The notes under the pieces: generated by a model
What the model was told of the DNA's origin: nothing
The model's database searches: none
The model's input: only the letters and a program-made list of their open reading frames with translations
Made by a program: the position numbers and the translations under genes
Part shown: piece by piece, positions 8,468 through 19,052 of the stretch
Position numbering within the stretch: position 1 is the stretch's first letter
Layout of the letters: each line of letters opens with the position of its first letter
Assembly (NCBI GenBank): GCA_020354665.1
Contig: CP070653.1
Span: 575,178-639,177 of the forward strand
Length of the DNA stretch: 64,000 bases
Direction of reading: 5' to 3'
Source of the DNA: Burkholderiales bacterium
GTDB lineage: Bacteria > Pseudomonadota > Gammaproteobacteria > Burkholderiales > Burkholderiaceae_C

Positions 8468-9975
8468 GCGTCCCGGCACGCGCGGCGGAAGGCGCGTCGT
8501 CCAGCCCGACGGCAGCCATGCAACCTTGCGCTCAAAGCGGATGGCTGGCGCGGCTGCTGCCGCAGTCCCTGTTCGGCCGCCTCGTGGCGGTGCTGGGAGT
8601 GGGACTGCTGGTGGCGCAATTGCTGAGCGCGGCGATCAACCTCGCGGAGCGTGAGAGCCTGCTGCTCACGTCAGGCGGCATGCAGCAAGCACATCGAATC
8701 GCCGACGTGGTCAAGCTGCTTGACTCGATGGGGCCGGCCGAGCGCGAGCGCATCGTCGCGGTGCTCAATGTGCCACCGCTGGTGCTGTCGCTGAACGATG
8801 CTCCGACGGCACCGGCTGCCTCGGCCGGCAACGGCGCCGGACCACCCGCCCGCATGTACCGCACGATGCTGCGCGCGCTGCTGGGAGATGAACGCGAAGT
8901 GCGTGTTGAAACGGCACCTTCGACGGACCCCCCGGCAACACCCGGGCCCGGGTGGGGTGGTGTCGGCCCGAGGCACGGTCCCGGGATGATGGGTGGCGAC
9001 ATGAGCAACATGCACGGGGCGCACGGGGCGAACGTGCTGCGCACGCAGGTGCAGTTGATCGATGGGCGCTGGGCGCGGTTCGACAGCGAGGCCCCATCGC
9101 TGCCGGACGGTCCGCCGTGGCGGCTCGCGCTCACGCTGGCGGTGCTGCTCATCGCGGTTCTCGCGCTGTCTTACCTGGCGGTGCGCTGGGTGACGCGGCC
9201 GTTGCACGTCTTGGCGACGGCGGCCGACGAACTCGGCCGCGACCTGCGACGCCCGCCGCTGCCCGAGGCGGGCCCGCTCGAGATTCGCCGAGCGGCACGC
9301 GCCTTCAACACGATGCAGGCCCGGCTGGCGCGGTTCATCGAGGACCGCACGCGCATCCTGGCGGCGATGTCGCACGACCTGAAAACGCCGATCACCCGCA
9401 TGCGGCTGCGCGCCGAGCTGCTCGACGACGACGAGACGCGCCGGCGCTTCGAAGCCGATCTCGACGAAATGCAGTCGATGGTGCACGAGACGCTGGACTT
9501 CATGCGCGGGCTGGGCGGCAGCGAGGTGGCGCAGGCGGTCGATGTCAACGCGCTACTCGAGAGCGTGCAGGCCGACCAGCAGGCGATGGGCCGAGAGGTA
9601 CGCCTCGAGGGCAGGGCGCGGACGCCTTACGTTGGCGTCGCTTCGCTGCTCAGGCGCTGCCTGGCCAATCTGATCGACAACGCGGTGCTCTATGGCGGCC
9701 GGGCACGCGTCGAGGTTGACGATGGCCCGGCGTGGCTTACGGTACGCGTGTGCGATGAAGGGCCGGGCATTCCAGAGCGCGAGCTGCACAACGTGTTCGA
9801 GCCTTTCTATCGACTCGAGGCATCGCGCAATCGCGCCACCGGTGGCACCGGCCTCGGCCTGACGATCGCGCGCAACATCGCACAGACGCACGGCGGCGAC
9901 ATTTCGCTGCGCAACCATCCCGACGGTGGGCTCGAGGCCGTGCTCACGCTGCCACGCGCACCCGGCGGAACGTGA
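8464..9975 (+). CDS. Sensor histidine kinase with Met/His-rich periplasmic region
   Basis: A 503-residue membrane kinase. It has a transmembrane helix near residues 38-58, a periplasmic region (about 60-218), a second helix (about 221-240, LALTLAVLLIAVLALSYLAV), and a HAMP domain beginning RWVTRPLHVLATAADELG. A dimerisation domain follows with the phosphorylated His in AAMSHDLKTPITRMRLR, then an ATPase domain with LIDNAVLYGG, DEGPGIPERE and GGTGLGLTIARNI. The late periplasmic region carries GPGMMGGDMSNMHGAHG (about 172-188), rich in Met and His, which suggests metal sensing. The architecture resembles EnvZ/RstB-type kinases. It is co-translated with the preceding regulator. Confidence 0.93.
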   Translation: MSVPARAAEGASSSPTAAMQPCAQSGWLARLLPQSLFGRLVAVLGVGLLVAQLLSAAINLAERESLLLTSGGMQQAHRIADVVKLLDSMGPAERERIVAVLNVPPLVLSLNDAPTAPAASAGNGAGPPARMYRTMLRALLGDEREVRVETAPSTDPPATPGPGWGGVGPRHGPGMMGGDMSNMHGAHGANVLRTQVQLIDGRWARFDSEAPSLPDGPPWRLALTLAVLLIAVLALSYLAVRWVTRPLHVLATAADELGRDLRRPPLPEAGPLEIRRAARAFNTMQARLARFIEDRTRILAAMSHDLKTPITRMRLRAELLDDDETRRRFEADLDEMQSMVHETLDFMRGLGGSEVAQAVDVNALLESVQADQQAMGREVRLEGRARTPYVGVASLLRRCLANLIDNAVLYGGRARVEVDDGPAWLTVRVCDEGPGIPERELHNVFEPFYRLEASRNRATGGTGLGLTIARNIAQTHGGDISLRNHPDGGLEAVLTLPRAPGGT

Positions 9976-10051
9976 CGCGAACGGCGAGGGGGCGGCCGAT
10001 GCACCAAGTGTGTAAAGATCGCCAGAGCTTCCAGCGTTGCGAGGGAATTCC

Positions 10052-10765
10052 ATGCCGACGACCGACTTGCTCCACCCGCAATACGTGATCGATATCGGAC
10101 CGCGCCCGTCGCTGCCGGTGGCGGGCCGCGCGGAGCGGTTTCCGGTCGGCCGCATCTACTGCGTCGGCCGCAACTACGCCGACCATGCGCGCGAGATGGG
10201 CCACGACCCCGACCGCGAGCCGCCGTTCTTCTTCATGAAAGCCGCCGATTCGATCGTGCAGGACAACGCCGTGCTGGCCTACCCGGTGGGCAGCAAGGAC
10301 GTCCACCACGAAATCGAGCTGGTGGTGGCGATCGGCAAGGGTGGCAGGAACATTACGGTGGACAAAGCGCTCGAGCACGTCTGGGGCTACGGCATCGGCC
10401 TGGACATGACACGGCGCGACATCCAGGGCGAGGCGAAGAAGATGGGGCGGCCCTGGGAGATGGGCAAGAGCTTCGACGAGTCAGCGCCGGTGTCGGCGCT
10501 GCGGCCAGCCAGCGAAATCGGCCATCCGGCCCGGGGCGCGATCACCCTGCGAGTCAACGGCGTGCTCAGGCAGCAGGGTGACCTGGCGATGCAAATCTGG
10601 AACGTGCCCGAGCAGATCGCCTATCTGTCGAGCCTGATCACGCTGCAGCCCGGCGACCTGATCTTCTCGGGCACGCCGGCCGGCGTCGGTCCAATCCAGC
10701 CTGGCGACAAGCTCGAAGGACACATCGACGGCGTCGGTGATCTGACCGTCACCTACCGCAGATAG
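10052..10765 (+). CDS. Fumarylacetoacetate hydrolase family; fumarylpyruvate hydrolase (NagK)-like
   Basis: A 237-residue FAH-fold hydrolase. The segments IYCVGRNYADHAREMGHDP and PPFFFMKAADSIV, the metal ligands in HHEIELVVAIG, GYGIGLDMTRRDIQ, and SGTPAGVGPIQPGD fit the short FAH family that includes fumarylpyruvate hydrolase of the gentisate pathway. That enzyme would split fumarylpyruvate into fumarate and pyruvate; oxaloacetate tautomerase or acylpyruvase activity is an alternative. The ATG at 10052 follows GAGGGA. A maleylpyruvate/maleylacetoacetate isomerase-like gene lies at 43541, so the pathway genes would be dispersed. The gene stands alone, convergent with argG. Confidence 0.85.
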   Translation: MPTTDLLHPQYVIDIGPRPSLPVAGRAERFPVGRIYCVGRNYADHAREMGHDPDREPPFFFMKAADSIVQDNAVLAYPVGSKDVHHEIELVVAIGKGGRNITVDKALEHVWGYGIGLDMTRRDIQGEAKKMGRPWEMGKSFDESAPVSALRPASEIGHPARGAITLRVNGVLRQQGDLAMQIWNVPEQIAYLSSLITLQPGDLIFSGTPAGVGPIQPGDKLEGHIDGVGDLTVTYRR

Positions 10766-10791
10766 GCGCCACGCGTTGCCAGAAGCGCGGC

Positions 10792-10814
10792 GCCGGCCGA
10801 AACCGCGGGCCGGC
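10792..10814. terminator. Weak hairpin between convergent FAH-family gene and argG
   Basis: GCCGGCC and GGCCGGC (7-bp arms, 9-base loop) lie in the 53-base gap between two converging genes. There is no T-run on either side, so termination is only suggested by position. Confidence 0.3.
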
Positions 10815-10818
10815 AACC

Positions 10819-12833
<2,015 letters not shown>

Positions 12834-12841
12834 CTTTGCCC

Positions 12842-13129
12842 TCATGGATTCTCGTCGGCGAGCAGATCCTGCGTCTGCCGGTGGCGCTTCATGTAGACGC
12901 GCACGTAGCTGCACGCCGGCACCACCTTCAGGTTCTGCTCGCGCGCCCACTCGAGTCCCACGCGCACGAGTTCCGCCGCGATGGCTTGGCCGCGCAGCGG
13001 CGGCACGACGAAGGTGTAGGTGAACATCACCTCGCCATCATGCTCGTGCAGGCGGTAGTCGAGGCGGCACAGGTGGCCCTCGACGACCGCTTCGAAGCGA
13101 TGCGCGCCGGGGTTGTGAACCACATGCAT
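12842..13129 (-). CDS. GNAT-fold acetyltransferase, YjdJ-like
   Basis: A 95-residue short GNAT-fold protein. The core shows FEAVVEGHLCRLDYRL, MFTYTFVVPPLRGQAIAAELV (the acyl-CoA loop region; the usual Q/RxxGxG/A is RGQAIA) and the terminal PACSYVRVYMKRH, the typical end of the YjdJ/Gcn5-like minimal N-acetyltransferases. The substrate is unknown. The ATG at 13129 gives the usual family N-terminus; a TTG at 13153 would add eight residues. It overlaps or abuts the DUF924 gene downstream. Confidence 0.8.
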   Translation of the reverse strand: MHVVHNPGAHRFEAVVEGHLCRLDYRLHEHDGEVMFTYTFVVPPLRGQAIAAELVRVGLEWAREQNLKVVPACSYVRVYMKRHRQTQDLLADENP

Positions 13130-13545
13130 CAGCGATTGGTCAAGTCGAGGCAACGACCTGCGCCGGTCGCCGTTGGCACGATTGTTCGCAGCCGGCGATC
13201 ACGGCGAAGGCGCCAGCCGGATCGTGCCGCCGGGCCACCGGTACGCTGGCATCTGCCAGGCCGGAGAACCCGCGCGAACGATCCTGCGCTATCGTTTGCT
13301 GGAGCGCGCAGGGCATGGGTCAGAAGACAAGCCATCATCCGTCGATCGTTCTCCGACGGCTGGCGTGCGAGCGTCACCGTCCGTTTCGCATGGGCACGGC
13401 GGGGCCCGTCTGCGGGTTGCAGTCGGCCCATCGGCCCGGCCCCATTGGCGGCCGTCACACAGCCGCAAGCCCAGAGCGCATGCGAACGCGACTTTGCCAC
13501 AGCGGCGACAACAATCACGCTATTGGGTAATGCCAAGGAGACAGC
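13130..13545. other. Non-coding gap upstream of the K+ channel; nothing identified
   Basis: About 415 bases without a recognisable gene in any frame. Readings on both strands show no family similarity. The right end carries a strong ribosome site (AAGGAGA) for the channel gene. TTGCCA at 13494-13499 could be a -35 element but no good -10 hexamer follows at 16-18 bases. The stretch may hold the channel promoter or a decayed gene beyond recognition. Confidence 0.5.
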
Positions 13546-14436
13546 ATGAATGCGATCCCCCCGACTCGTGCTGGCCTGCGTCTGGAGGCCGACTTCGGTC
13601 GGCCACAGACGGGCTGGCGGCTGCGCGCCTACACCATCATTTTCGAGGCCGAGACGCGGGCGGGTCGGCTGTTCGACATCGCGCTGATCTGGGTGATCCT
13701 GGCCAGCGTCGCCGTGGTGATGCTCGATAGCGTCGAACCGATCAGGGCGCGCTGGGGTCGTCTGTTCGACGTCCTCGAGTGGATCTTCACCGCGCTGTTC
13801 ACGGTCGAGTACCTGATCCGCCTGGCATGCGTGCGCCGGCCGATGCGCTATGCGCGCAGCTTCTTCGGCGTGATCGACCTGCTGGCCATCGCGCCGACGT
13901 ACGTGGCGTTCTTCTTTCCCGCGCTGCAGGCGTTGATCGACGTGCGGGTGCTGCGTCTGCTGCGCGTGTTCCGCGTGCTGAAGCTCGTCGAATACGTCTA
14001 CGAATATGGCGCGCTCGTGCGTGCACTGTGGTCGACCCGGCGCAAGGTGCTGGTCTTCCTTTCGGTCGTGCTGCTCGTCGTGCTCGTGATGGGCACACTG
14101 ATGTACGTGATCGAAGGGCCCGGCAACGGCTTCACCAGCGTGCCGATCTCGGTCTACTGGGCGATCACGACGATGACCACGGTCGGTTTCGGCGACATCA
14201 CGCCGAGGACCGACCTCGGCCGCCTGATCGCGTCATTGATGATGCTGATCGGCTGGGGCACGCTGGCCGTGCCGACCGGCATCGTCAGCGCCGAGTTCAC
14301 CGCGCAGCGCCTGCGTCCGCCGCCGACCACGCGCACGTGCCCCGAGTGCCTCAGCGAGGGTCACCTCGCCAACGCCCGGTTCTGCCGGGACTGCGGTGTG
14401 AAGCTGCCGCCGCTGCAGCGCGATCCCGGCATCTGA
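13546..14436 (+). CDS. Voltage-gated-type potassium channel with C-terminal zinc ribbon
   Basis: A 296-residue inner-membrane ion channel. Helices S1-S4 span about residues 42-150; the S4-like segment VRVLRLLRVFRVLKLVEYV has regularly spaced arginines. S5 follows, then the pore loop with TTVGFGDITP (about 211-220), the K+ selectivity filter, and S6. The cytoplasmic tail carries CPECLSEGHLANARFCRDCG (about 265-284), four Cys spaced as a zinc ribbon. Channels of this type set membrane potential or osmotic balance. The start has a strong AAGGAGA site. It stands alone, convergent with the oxidoreductase gene. Confidence 0.93.
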   Translation: MNAIPPTRAGLRLEADFGRPQTGWRLRAYTIIFEAETRAGRLFDIALIWVILASVAVVMLDSVEPIRARWGRLFDVLEWIFTALFTVEYLIRLACVRRPMRYARSFFGVIDLLAIAPTYVAFFFPALQALIDVRVLRLLRVFRVLKLVEYVYEYGALVRALWSTRRKVLVFLSVVLLVVLVMGTLMYVIEGPGNGFTSVPISVYWAITTMTTVGFGDITPRTDLGRLIASLMMLIGWGTLAVPTGIVSAEFTAQRLRPPPTTRTCPECLSEGHLANARFCRDCGVKLPPLQRDPGI

Positions 14437-14464
14437 CCCTGCCCGCCCTGCACGCGAGTCGGCT

Positions 14465-15541
14465 TCAGGCCAGGGTGCCGACTTCGCTGCGTTGTTCGGC
14501 GCTGTGTCTGCCGGACTCGAGCAGCGCCTGCACCACGACGGCCTGGTCGGCCGGTATCGGGTTCGGACCGTGGCCGGCCAGCGCGTCGCGAAGCGCCGCG
14601 TAGTACGCGGGGTACGCGCCCGGCTCCAGCGCAAGCGCTTCGCGGCGAACCGTGTCGACGGTGGTGTTGCCCGTGGCGAGCCAGAGCGTCGCCTGGCGTT
14701 GCTCGGTGCCCCAGGCCGCTGATGCGATCGCCTGCGTGCTTGCGCCGGCCTTCAGGACCTCCTCCTGCGCGTCGAGCCCGTCGACCGAGAAGCTTCCGCG
14801 CGTCCCGTGGACCACGAAGCGCGGCACGGGACAGGCCGCCAACGCGCTCGCGTGCAGACGCACGCGCAGGCCGGCGTGCGGGCCACGCGACCAGCGCAGG
14901 ATCGCGTGGAACCAGTCGTCACTGACCGCGCCATCGCGGGCGGCTGCCTGGTCGAGCCAGATCGCGTCGGGGACGCCGAACAGCTGCACCGCCTGGTCGA
15001 CCAGGTGCGGGCCCAGGTCCATCCACAAACCGGCGCCCGGTCCGTCGCTCTCGCGCCAGCGCGCGCGGACGATCGGGCGAAAGCGATCGAAATGCGAGGC
15101 CATTGCGGTGATGCGTCCGAGCCGCCCGGCGGCCAGCACGCGCCTGAGGGTCAGGAAATCACTGTCCCAGCGGCGGTTGTGGAACACGCTAAGCAGGCGA
15201 GCGCGCCCGGCGGCCAGGCGGACGAGGTCGCGAGCCTGTGCAAGGGTCAGCGTGAAGGGCTTGTCGACGACGACGTGACGGCCCGCTTCGAGCGCGGCGC
15301 GCGCGAGCCCGAAGTGCGTGTCGTTGGGTGTGGCGATCACGACCGCGTCGATATCGTCGCTGGCGATCAACGCGCTCGGCGATCGTACCGGCATGTCGCC
15401 GCCGAGCGCCGCGCGCACCTTGGCAGCGTCGCCGCTGGCCACCGCTTGCAGCCGCAGCCCGGCGGTGGCGCCGATCAGCGGTGCGTGAAACACCTGCGCG
15501 GCGTAGCCGAAACCGATCAGTCCGATTCGCAGGGGTTGCAT
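14465..15541 (-). CDS. Gfo/Idh/MocA family oxidoreductase
   Basis: A 358-residue NAD(P)-dependent dehydrogenase. The N-terminal Rossmann domain begins LRIGLIGFGYAAQVFHAPLI, continues with DAVVIATPNDTHFGLARAALEAG and contains VVVDKPFTLT with the conserved Lys of the EKP-like motif. The C-terminal alpha/beta domain has GLWMDLGPHLVDQAVQLFG with the catalytic-region His. It resembles the YdgJ/VirJ-like subgroup. The substrate is probably a sugar or polyol but cannot be named. It is divergent from the 2OG-Fe dioxygenase gene across 169 bases. Confidence 0.9.
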   Translation of the reverse strand: MQPLRIGLIGFGYAAQVFHAPLIGATAGLRLQAVASGDAAKVRAALGGDMPVRSPSALIASDDIDAVVIATPNDTHFGLARAALEAGRHVVVDKPFTLTLAQARDLVRLAAGRARLLSVFHNRRWDSDFLTLRRVLAAGRLGRITAMASHFDRFRPIVRARWRESDGPGAGLWMDLGPHLVDQAVQLFGVPDAIWLDQAAARDGAVSDDWFHAILRWSRGPHAGLRVRLHASALAACPVPRFVVHGTRGSFSVDGLDAQEEVLKAGASTQAIASAAWGTEQRQATLWLATGNTTVDTVRREALALEPGAYPAYYAALRDALAGHGPNPIPADQAVVVQALLESGRHSAEQRSEVGTLA

Positions 15542-15710
15542 GTGCGCGGTGCTTCTGCTCTTGTTGCCATCCGGGGTCGCAGCGTAAGGCATCCAGTCGG
15601 TTGTGGAGCGTCTTCTTCCGATGCGAGCCCTGGCCGCCGCCGGGGGCCGGGGCAGAGCGATCGCGCAACCGCGTGCCGGGGACGCCGTGTTTGATGCATG
15701 CTTGCGCTTG

Positions 15711-16451
15711 ATGACAATTCTTGCGCCCACCCTCACGCAGCCGATGGCGCTCGACGAGACGCTGCGCGAGCGGGGTCATGCAGTGCTCGATGTCGCCGGT
15801 TTGGCTTCGCTGATCGGCGAGGCCGGCTTGCGCGAGCTGCAGGGTCTTGCGCGGCTGTGGGAAGACTTGCCGCTGGATGGTCACCTCCGCGACGGCGGAA
15901 GCTACCGGCGCCGGCGCCATGGCTGCTTCGTCGTGACGGGCGAGAGGGTCGAGGCGGTGCCGCACCGCGCCCACTGGCAACCGGCCGTCTACAACGCTTT
16001 GCACGGTGGCATTGAACGCTGGTTCGAGCCGCTCGATGCGCGCATGAGCGAGGCCGCAGCATGGGAGCGGCTCCTCGTCGCGCTGGGCCGGCGCGCGTCG
16101 GCGCTGCGTGGTGCGCGCCCGTGGTTTGTCGAGGCGCACCCGTTCCGGATCGACACCGAGGGCGGCATCGGCCGACCGACGCCCGAGGGAGCGCACCGCG
16201 ATGGCGTGGACCTGGTGGCAGTGCTGCTGGTGGCGCGCCACGGCGTGAAGGGCGGGGAGACGCGCGTGTTCGAGGCACGCGGCGCGCGCGGGCTGCGCTT
16301 CACGTTAAGCGAGCCATGGACGCTGCTGCTGCTCGACGACGCGCGCGTGATCCACGAGACCACGCCGATCCAGCCGCTGGCACCGGACGTGCGAGGCTGG
16401 CGCGACACGCTCGTGCTGACCTACCGCACCGGCGGTTTCCAGAGTCCTTGA
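15711..16451 (+). CDS. 2OG-Fe(II) dioxygenase family protein (PF10014-like)
   Basis: A 246-residue protein resembling the family of free-amino-acid hydroxylases such as isoleucine dioxygenase. The metal-binding pattern is present: HRD in EGAHRDGVDLVAVLLVARHG (HxD) and a distal His in LLDDARVIHETTPIQP, followed by the 2-oxoglutarate-binding Arg region GWRDTLVLTYR. The expected reaction is Fe- and 2-oxoglutarate-dependent hydroxylation, possibly of an amino acid. The ATG at 15711 gives a natural length; an upstream in-frame ATG at 15603 would add an unconserved basic stretch. It ends one base before the end of the convergent DUF502 gene. Confidence 0.8.
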   Translation: MTILAPTLTQPMALDETLRERGHAVLDVAGLASLIGEAGLRELQGLARLWEDLPLDGHLRDGGSYRRRRHGCFVVTGERVEAVPHRAHWQPAVYNALHGGIERWFEPLDARMSEAAAWERLLVALGRRASALRGARPWFVEAHPFRIDTEGGIGRPTPEGAHRDGVDLVAVLLVARHGVKGGETRVFEARGARGLRFTLSEPWTLLLLDDARVIHETTPIQPLAPDVRGWRDTLVLTYRTGGFQSP

Positions 16452-16452
16452 T

Positions 16453-17133
16453 TCACGTTGCGGGCGGAGGAGCCGGCGGCGCAGTGCCGAGGTGCTGCGA
16501 CGAGGTCACGCCCATCGACACGTAGATGCTCGTCAAAGCTTCGACGCCGACATCGGCAGGCCGCACCCAGTCCTCCGGCACATAGATCAGAGCACCGCCG
16601 ACCGGGACCGGCGCGGTTGGCACGATCACGCCCAGATAGCGCGCGTCGCCCAAGGTGACCGGCTGGGCCGTCGACAACAGCGCGAGCACCGCCGCACCGC
16701 CGGGTCCGCCGAAATGGCACCAGACCGGCCGCATCGACTGCAGCCCCTGCTGGCCCGCCTCGCTGCGCGGTGCGACGAGTTCGACGAAACGGCGGATCAC
16801 GTCGTAGACGCTGCGCACCACCGGAATGCGTCCGACCAGCGCCTCGATGACACGGTGCAGCCCACGCTGCAGCCCGGTCTCGACGAGTACACCGAGCGCG
16901 AAGATCAGGCCCAGCACGACCAGCACGCCGATCAGGTAGCCGGCGACCTCGGAGCTGCCGACGCCCAGACCAATCGAGCGTAGCAGCCGCCCGATGGCAC
17001 TGTCCGGTCCAACCCAGCCGTAGACGAGGCGGGCGCCCCAGACCACGATCAGTGCGGTTGCGGCCAACGGTAGCGCGGCGAGCAAGCCGGTCACGAAGAT
17101 GCGCAAGAGCCGGTCGGGGAAATGCAATCGCAT
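16453..17133 (-). CDS. DUF502 family membrane protein
   Basis: A 226-residue inner-membrane protein of the DUF502 family. Two hydrophobic segments are visible: LLRIFVTGLLAALPLAATALIVVW (about 8-32) and GYLIGVLVVLGLIFALGVLVE (about 65-85). The conserved soluble part follows, with IPVVRSVYDVIRRFVELV and a Gly/Pro-rich core ALIYVPEDWV. The role of the family is unknown. Its stop lies one base from the stop of the convergent dioxygenase gene, so there is no space for separate terminators. Confidence 0.9.
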   Translation of the reverse strand: MRLHFPDRLLRIFVTGLLAALPLAATALIVVWGARLVYGWVGPDSAIGRLLRSIGLGVGSSEVAGYLIGVLVVLGLIFALGVLVETGLQRGLHRVIEALVGRIPVVRSVYDVIRRFVELVAPRSEAGQQGLQSMRPVWCHFGGPGGAAVLALLSTAQPVTLGDARYLGVIVPTAPVPVGGALIYVPEDWVRPADVGVEALTSIYVSMGVTSSQHLGTAPPAPPPAT

Positions 17134-17204
17134 GGGTGCAGCGCCGCAGTGCTCAAAGGCCCATTATCCGCAGCGGTGACCGAGCGCCTGGCCGCCGTGG
17201 GCGA

Positions 17205-18428
17205 TCAGTCGGGTGCCAGTCGGTCGCGACCGAGCAACTCGCGAAACCAGCGCATCCACAATGCGACAACCAACAACGTGCCGATGCCGCCGAGCAGCAC
17301 CGAGCCCACCGCGCCGAGCAGCGCCGCCGTCGCGCCCGATTCGAATTCACCGAGCTGGTTGCTCGCGCCGATGAAGATCGAATTGACCGCGCTGACGCGC
17401 CCGCGCATTGCGTCGGGTGTCTCGAGTTGCACCAGCGACTGCCTGATCACCACGCTGACCATGTCGGCGCCGCCGGTGACCACGAGCGCTGCAAACGACA
17501 GCGCGAACACCGTCGACAACGCGAACGTGATCGTGGCCAGCCCATACACAGCCACGCCGATGAACAGCCAGCGTCCCGCGCGACGCTCGATCGGCCAGCG
17601 CGCGAGCGACGCCGAGACGAGCAACGCGCCCACCGCTGGCGCCGAGCGCAGCAGGCCAAGGCCCCACGGACCCGTATGCAGGATGTCCTTCGCGAAAATC
17701 GGCAGCAACGCGGTGGCGCCGCCCAGCAGCACCGCGAACAGGTCCAGCGAGACCGCGCCGAGCACCGGCTTGCGTCGCCAGATGAAAGTGAAGCCCGCCA
17801 GCATGCGCGCCAGCGTCGCCGGCTCATGCTGGGGCAACAGAGGACGCCAGGCGATGCCCAGCACGAGCGCGCAGCCGGTCAGGAAGAGGGCGCCGCACAG
17901 GCCGTACACGACGGCCGCGCCGGCCACGTAGACGAATCCGCCGACCGTTGGCCCGCCGATGATCGCCGCTTGGGTGGCCGCCGAGCTCAGCGCCAGTGCG
18001 CGTGGCAGCACGGCGGCCGGCACCAGCTGCGGCAGCATCGCCTGTTGCGCCGGCATCTGAAAGGCACGGCCAACGCCGAGCAGCACCGACACCGCGAAGA
18101 TCAGGCCGCGGCTGGTCCAGTCGCCGAACGCAGCCAGCGCGAGCAGCACCGCAAGCGCGGCCTGCAGACCCAGGCACAGTGCGAGGATGCGTCGCCGGTC
18201 GAAGCGGTCCACCGCGTGTCCCGCGGGCAGCGTCAGCAGGAGGGCCGGCACGAATTGCAGCAAGCCGACCAAGCCGAGGTCCCACGCGCTGCCGGTGAGG
18301 TCGTAGATCTGCCAGCCCAGCGCGACCATCAACATCTGGGCTGCGGCGGTGCCTGTCATGCGCGCCCACCAGAAGCGCATGAACGACGGCACAGTGGTCA
18401 GCGCATGCAGCGTGTGCGGGGCGGCCAT
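17205..18428 (-). CDS. Major facilitator superfamily exporter (EntS-like, MFS_3)
   Basis: A 407-residue, 12-helix transporter. The N-terminus FMRFWWARMTGTAAAQMLMVALGWQIYDLTGSAWDLGLVG and the loop LPAGHAVDRFDRRRIL (motif A, DRxxRR) place it in the subfamily that includes the enterobactin exporter EntS. Later segments are RMLAGFTFIWRRKPVLGAVSLD and LETPDAMRGRVSAVNSIFIG, also typical. It probably exports a small molecule, driven by protons. No siderophore genes are nearby. It is divergent from thpR with a 68-base gap. Confidence 0.9.
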   Translation of the reverse strand: MAAPHTLHALTTVPSFMRFWWARMTGTAAAQMLMVALGWQIYDLTGSAWDLGLVGLLQFVPALLLTLPAGHAVDRFDRRRILALCLGLQAALAVLLALAAFGDWTSRGLIFAVSVLLGVGRAFQMPAQQAMLPQLVPAAVLPRALALSSAATQAAIIGGPTVGGFVYVAGAAVVYGLCGALFLTGCALVLGIAWRPLLPQHEPATLARMLAGFTFIWRRKPVLGAVSLDLFAVLLGGATALLPIFAKDILHTGPWGLGLLRSAPAVGALLVSASLARWPIERRAGRWLFIGVAVYGLATITFALSTVFALSFAALVVTGGADMVSVVIRQSLVQLETPDAMRGRVSAVNSIFIGASNQLGEFESGATAALLGAVGSVLLGGIGTLLVVALWMRWFRELLGRDRLAPD

Positions 18429-18496
18429 GGCGGCTGGAGCTTACGCGCCTTGCCTGCAGCGGCGAACTGCCGGGCGTGCGACGATCGAGGCTGTCC

Positions 18497-19018
18497 ATGG
18501 ATGCACCAGCGACCGCCCGCTTGTTCGTCGCGCTCTGGCCTGTTGATGCGCTGCGCCGGCTTCTGGCCGAGCAGGCCGGACACTGGGAGTGGCCGCGCAG
18601 CGCGCGTCTGGTGGCGCCCGAGAACCTGCACCTGACGCTGCACTTCCTCGGATCGCAACCGCGCGGCTGCATCGCGAAGATCGACCGACTGCTGTGGCAA
18701 GTGCCGAGTCGTCCCTTCGAGCTCGTGCTGCAAGCGGCCAATGTCTGGCATCGCGGCGTGGCCGTTCTCGAGCCGCTGGAGATGCCGCGCGAGCTGACCG
18801 ACTTGCACGCGGCGCTCGGTGCGGGCTTGCACCGCATCGGCATCGCGCCCGAACGCCGTCCCTGGCTGCCACACGTGACGCTCGCGCGCCGCGCCCGCGG
18901 CGCCGAGCCATCAGCGGTCGGGCTGCCGCTGCGCTGGTACGCAGAGGGCGCGGTGCTTGTCGAGTCGCACGACGGCTACCACGTCGTCTCATCGAACCAT
19001 CCGCGCAGCGAGCCTTAG
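18497..19018 (+). CDS. thpR: RNA 2',3'-cyclic phosphodiesterase
   Basis: A 173-residue cytoplasmic enzyme of the 2H phosphoesterase superfamily, which opens 2',3'-cyclic phosphate ends on RNA and was first described as a 2'-5' RNA ligase. The two HxTL catalytic motifs are visible as NLHLTLHFLG (about 54-63) and PHVTLARRA (about 125-133). The N-terminus RLFVALWPVDALRRLL is typical. The ATG at 18497 is chosen over 18476 because the family N-terminus begins close to it. It is convergent with the pseudokinase gene. Confidence 0.93.
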   Translation: MDAPATARLFVALWPVDALRRLLAEQAGHWEWPRSARLVAPENLHLTLHFLGSQPRGCIAKIDRLLWQVPSRPFELVLQAANVWHRGVAVLEPLEMPRELTDLHAALGAGLHRIGIAPERRPWLPHVTLARRARGAEPSAVGLPLRWYAEGAVLVESHDGYHVVSSNHPRSEP

Positions 19019-19052
19019 GGCGGCACAGGCGCGCCTGGCGTCCCAACAGAAG

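Noticed and set aside
13130..13545. Open frames in the gap before the K+ channel
   Set aside because: All readings are Arg/Pro-rich with no family pattern or ribosome site, typical of random high-G+C frames.
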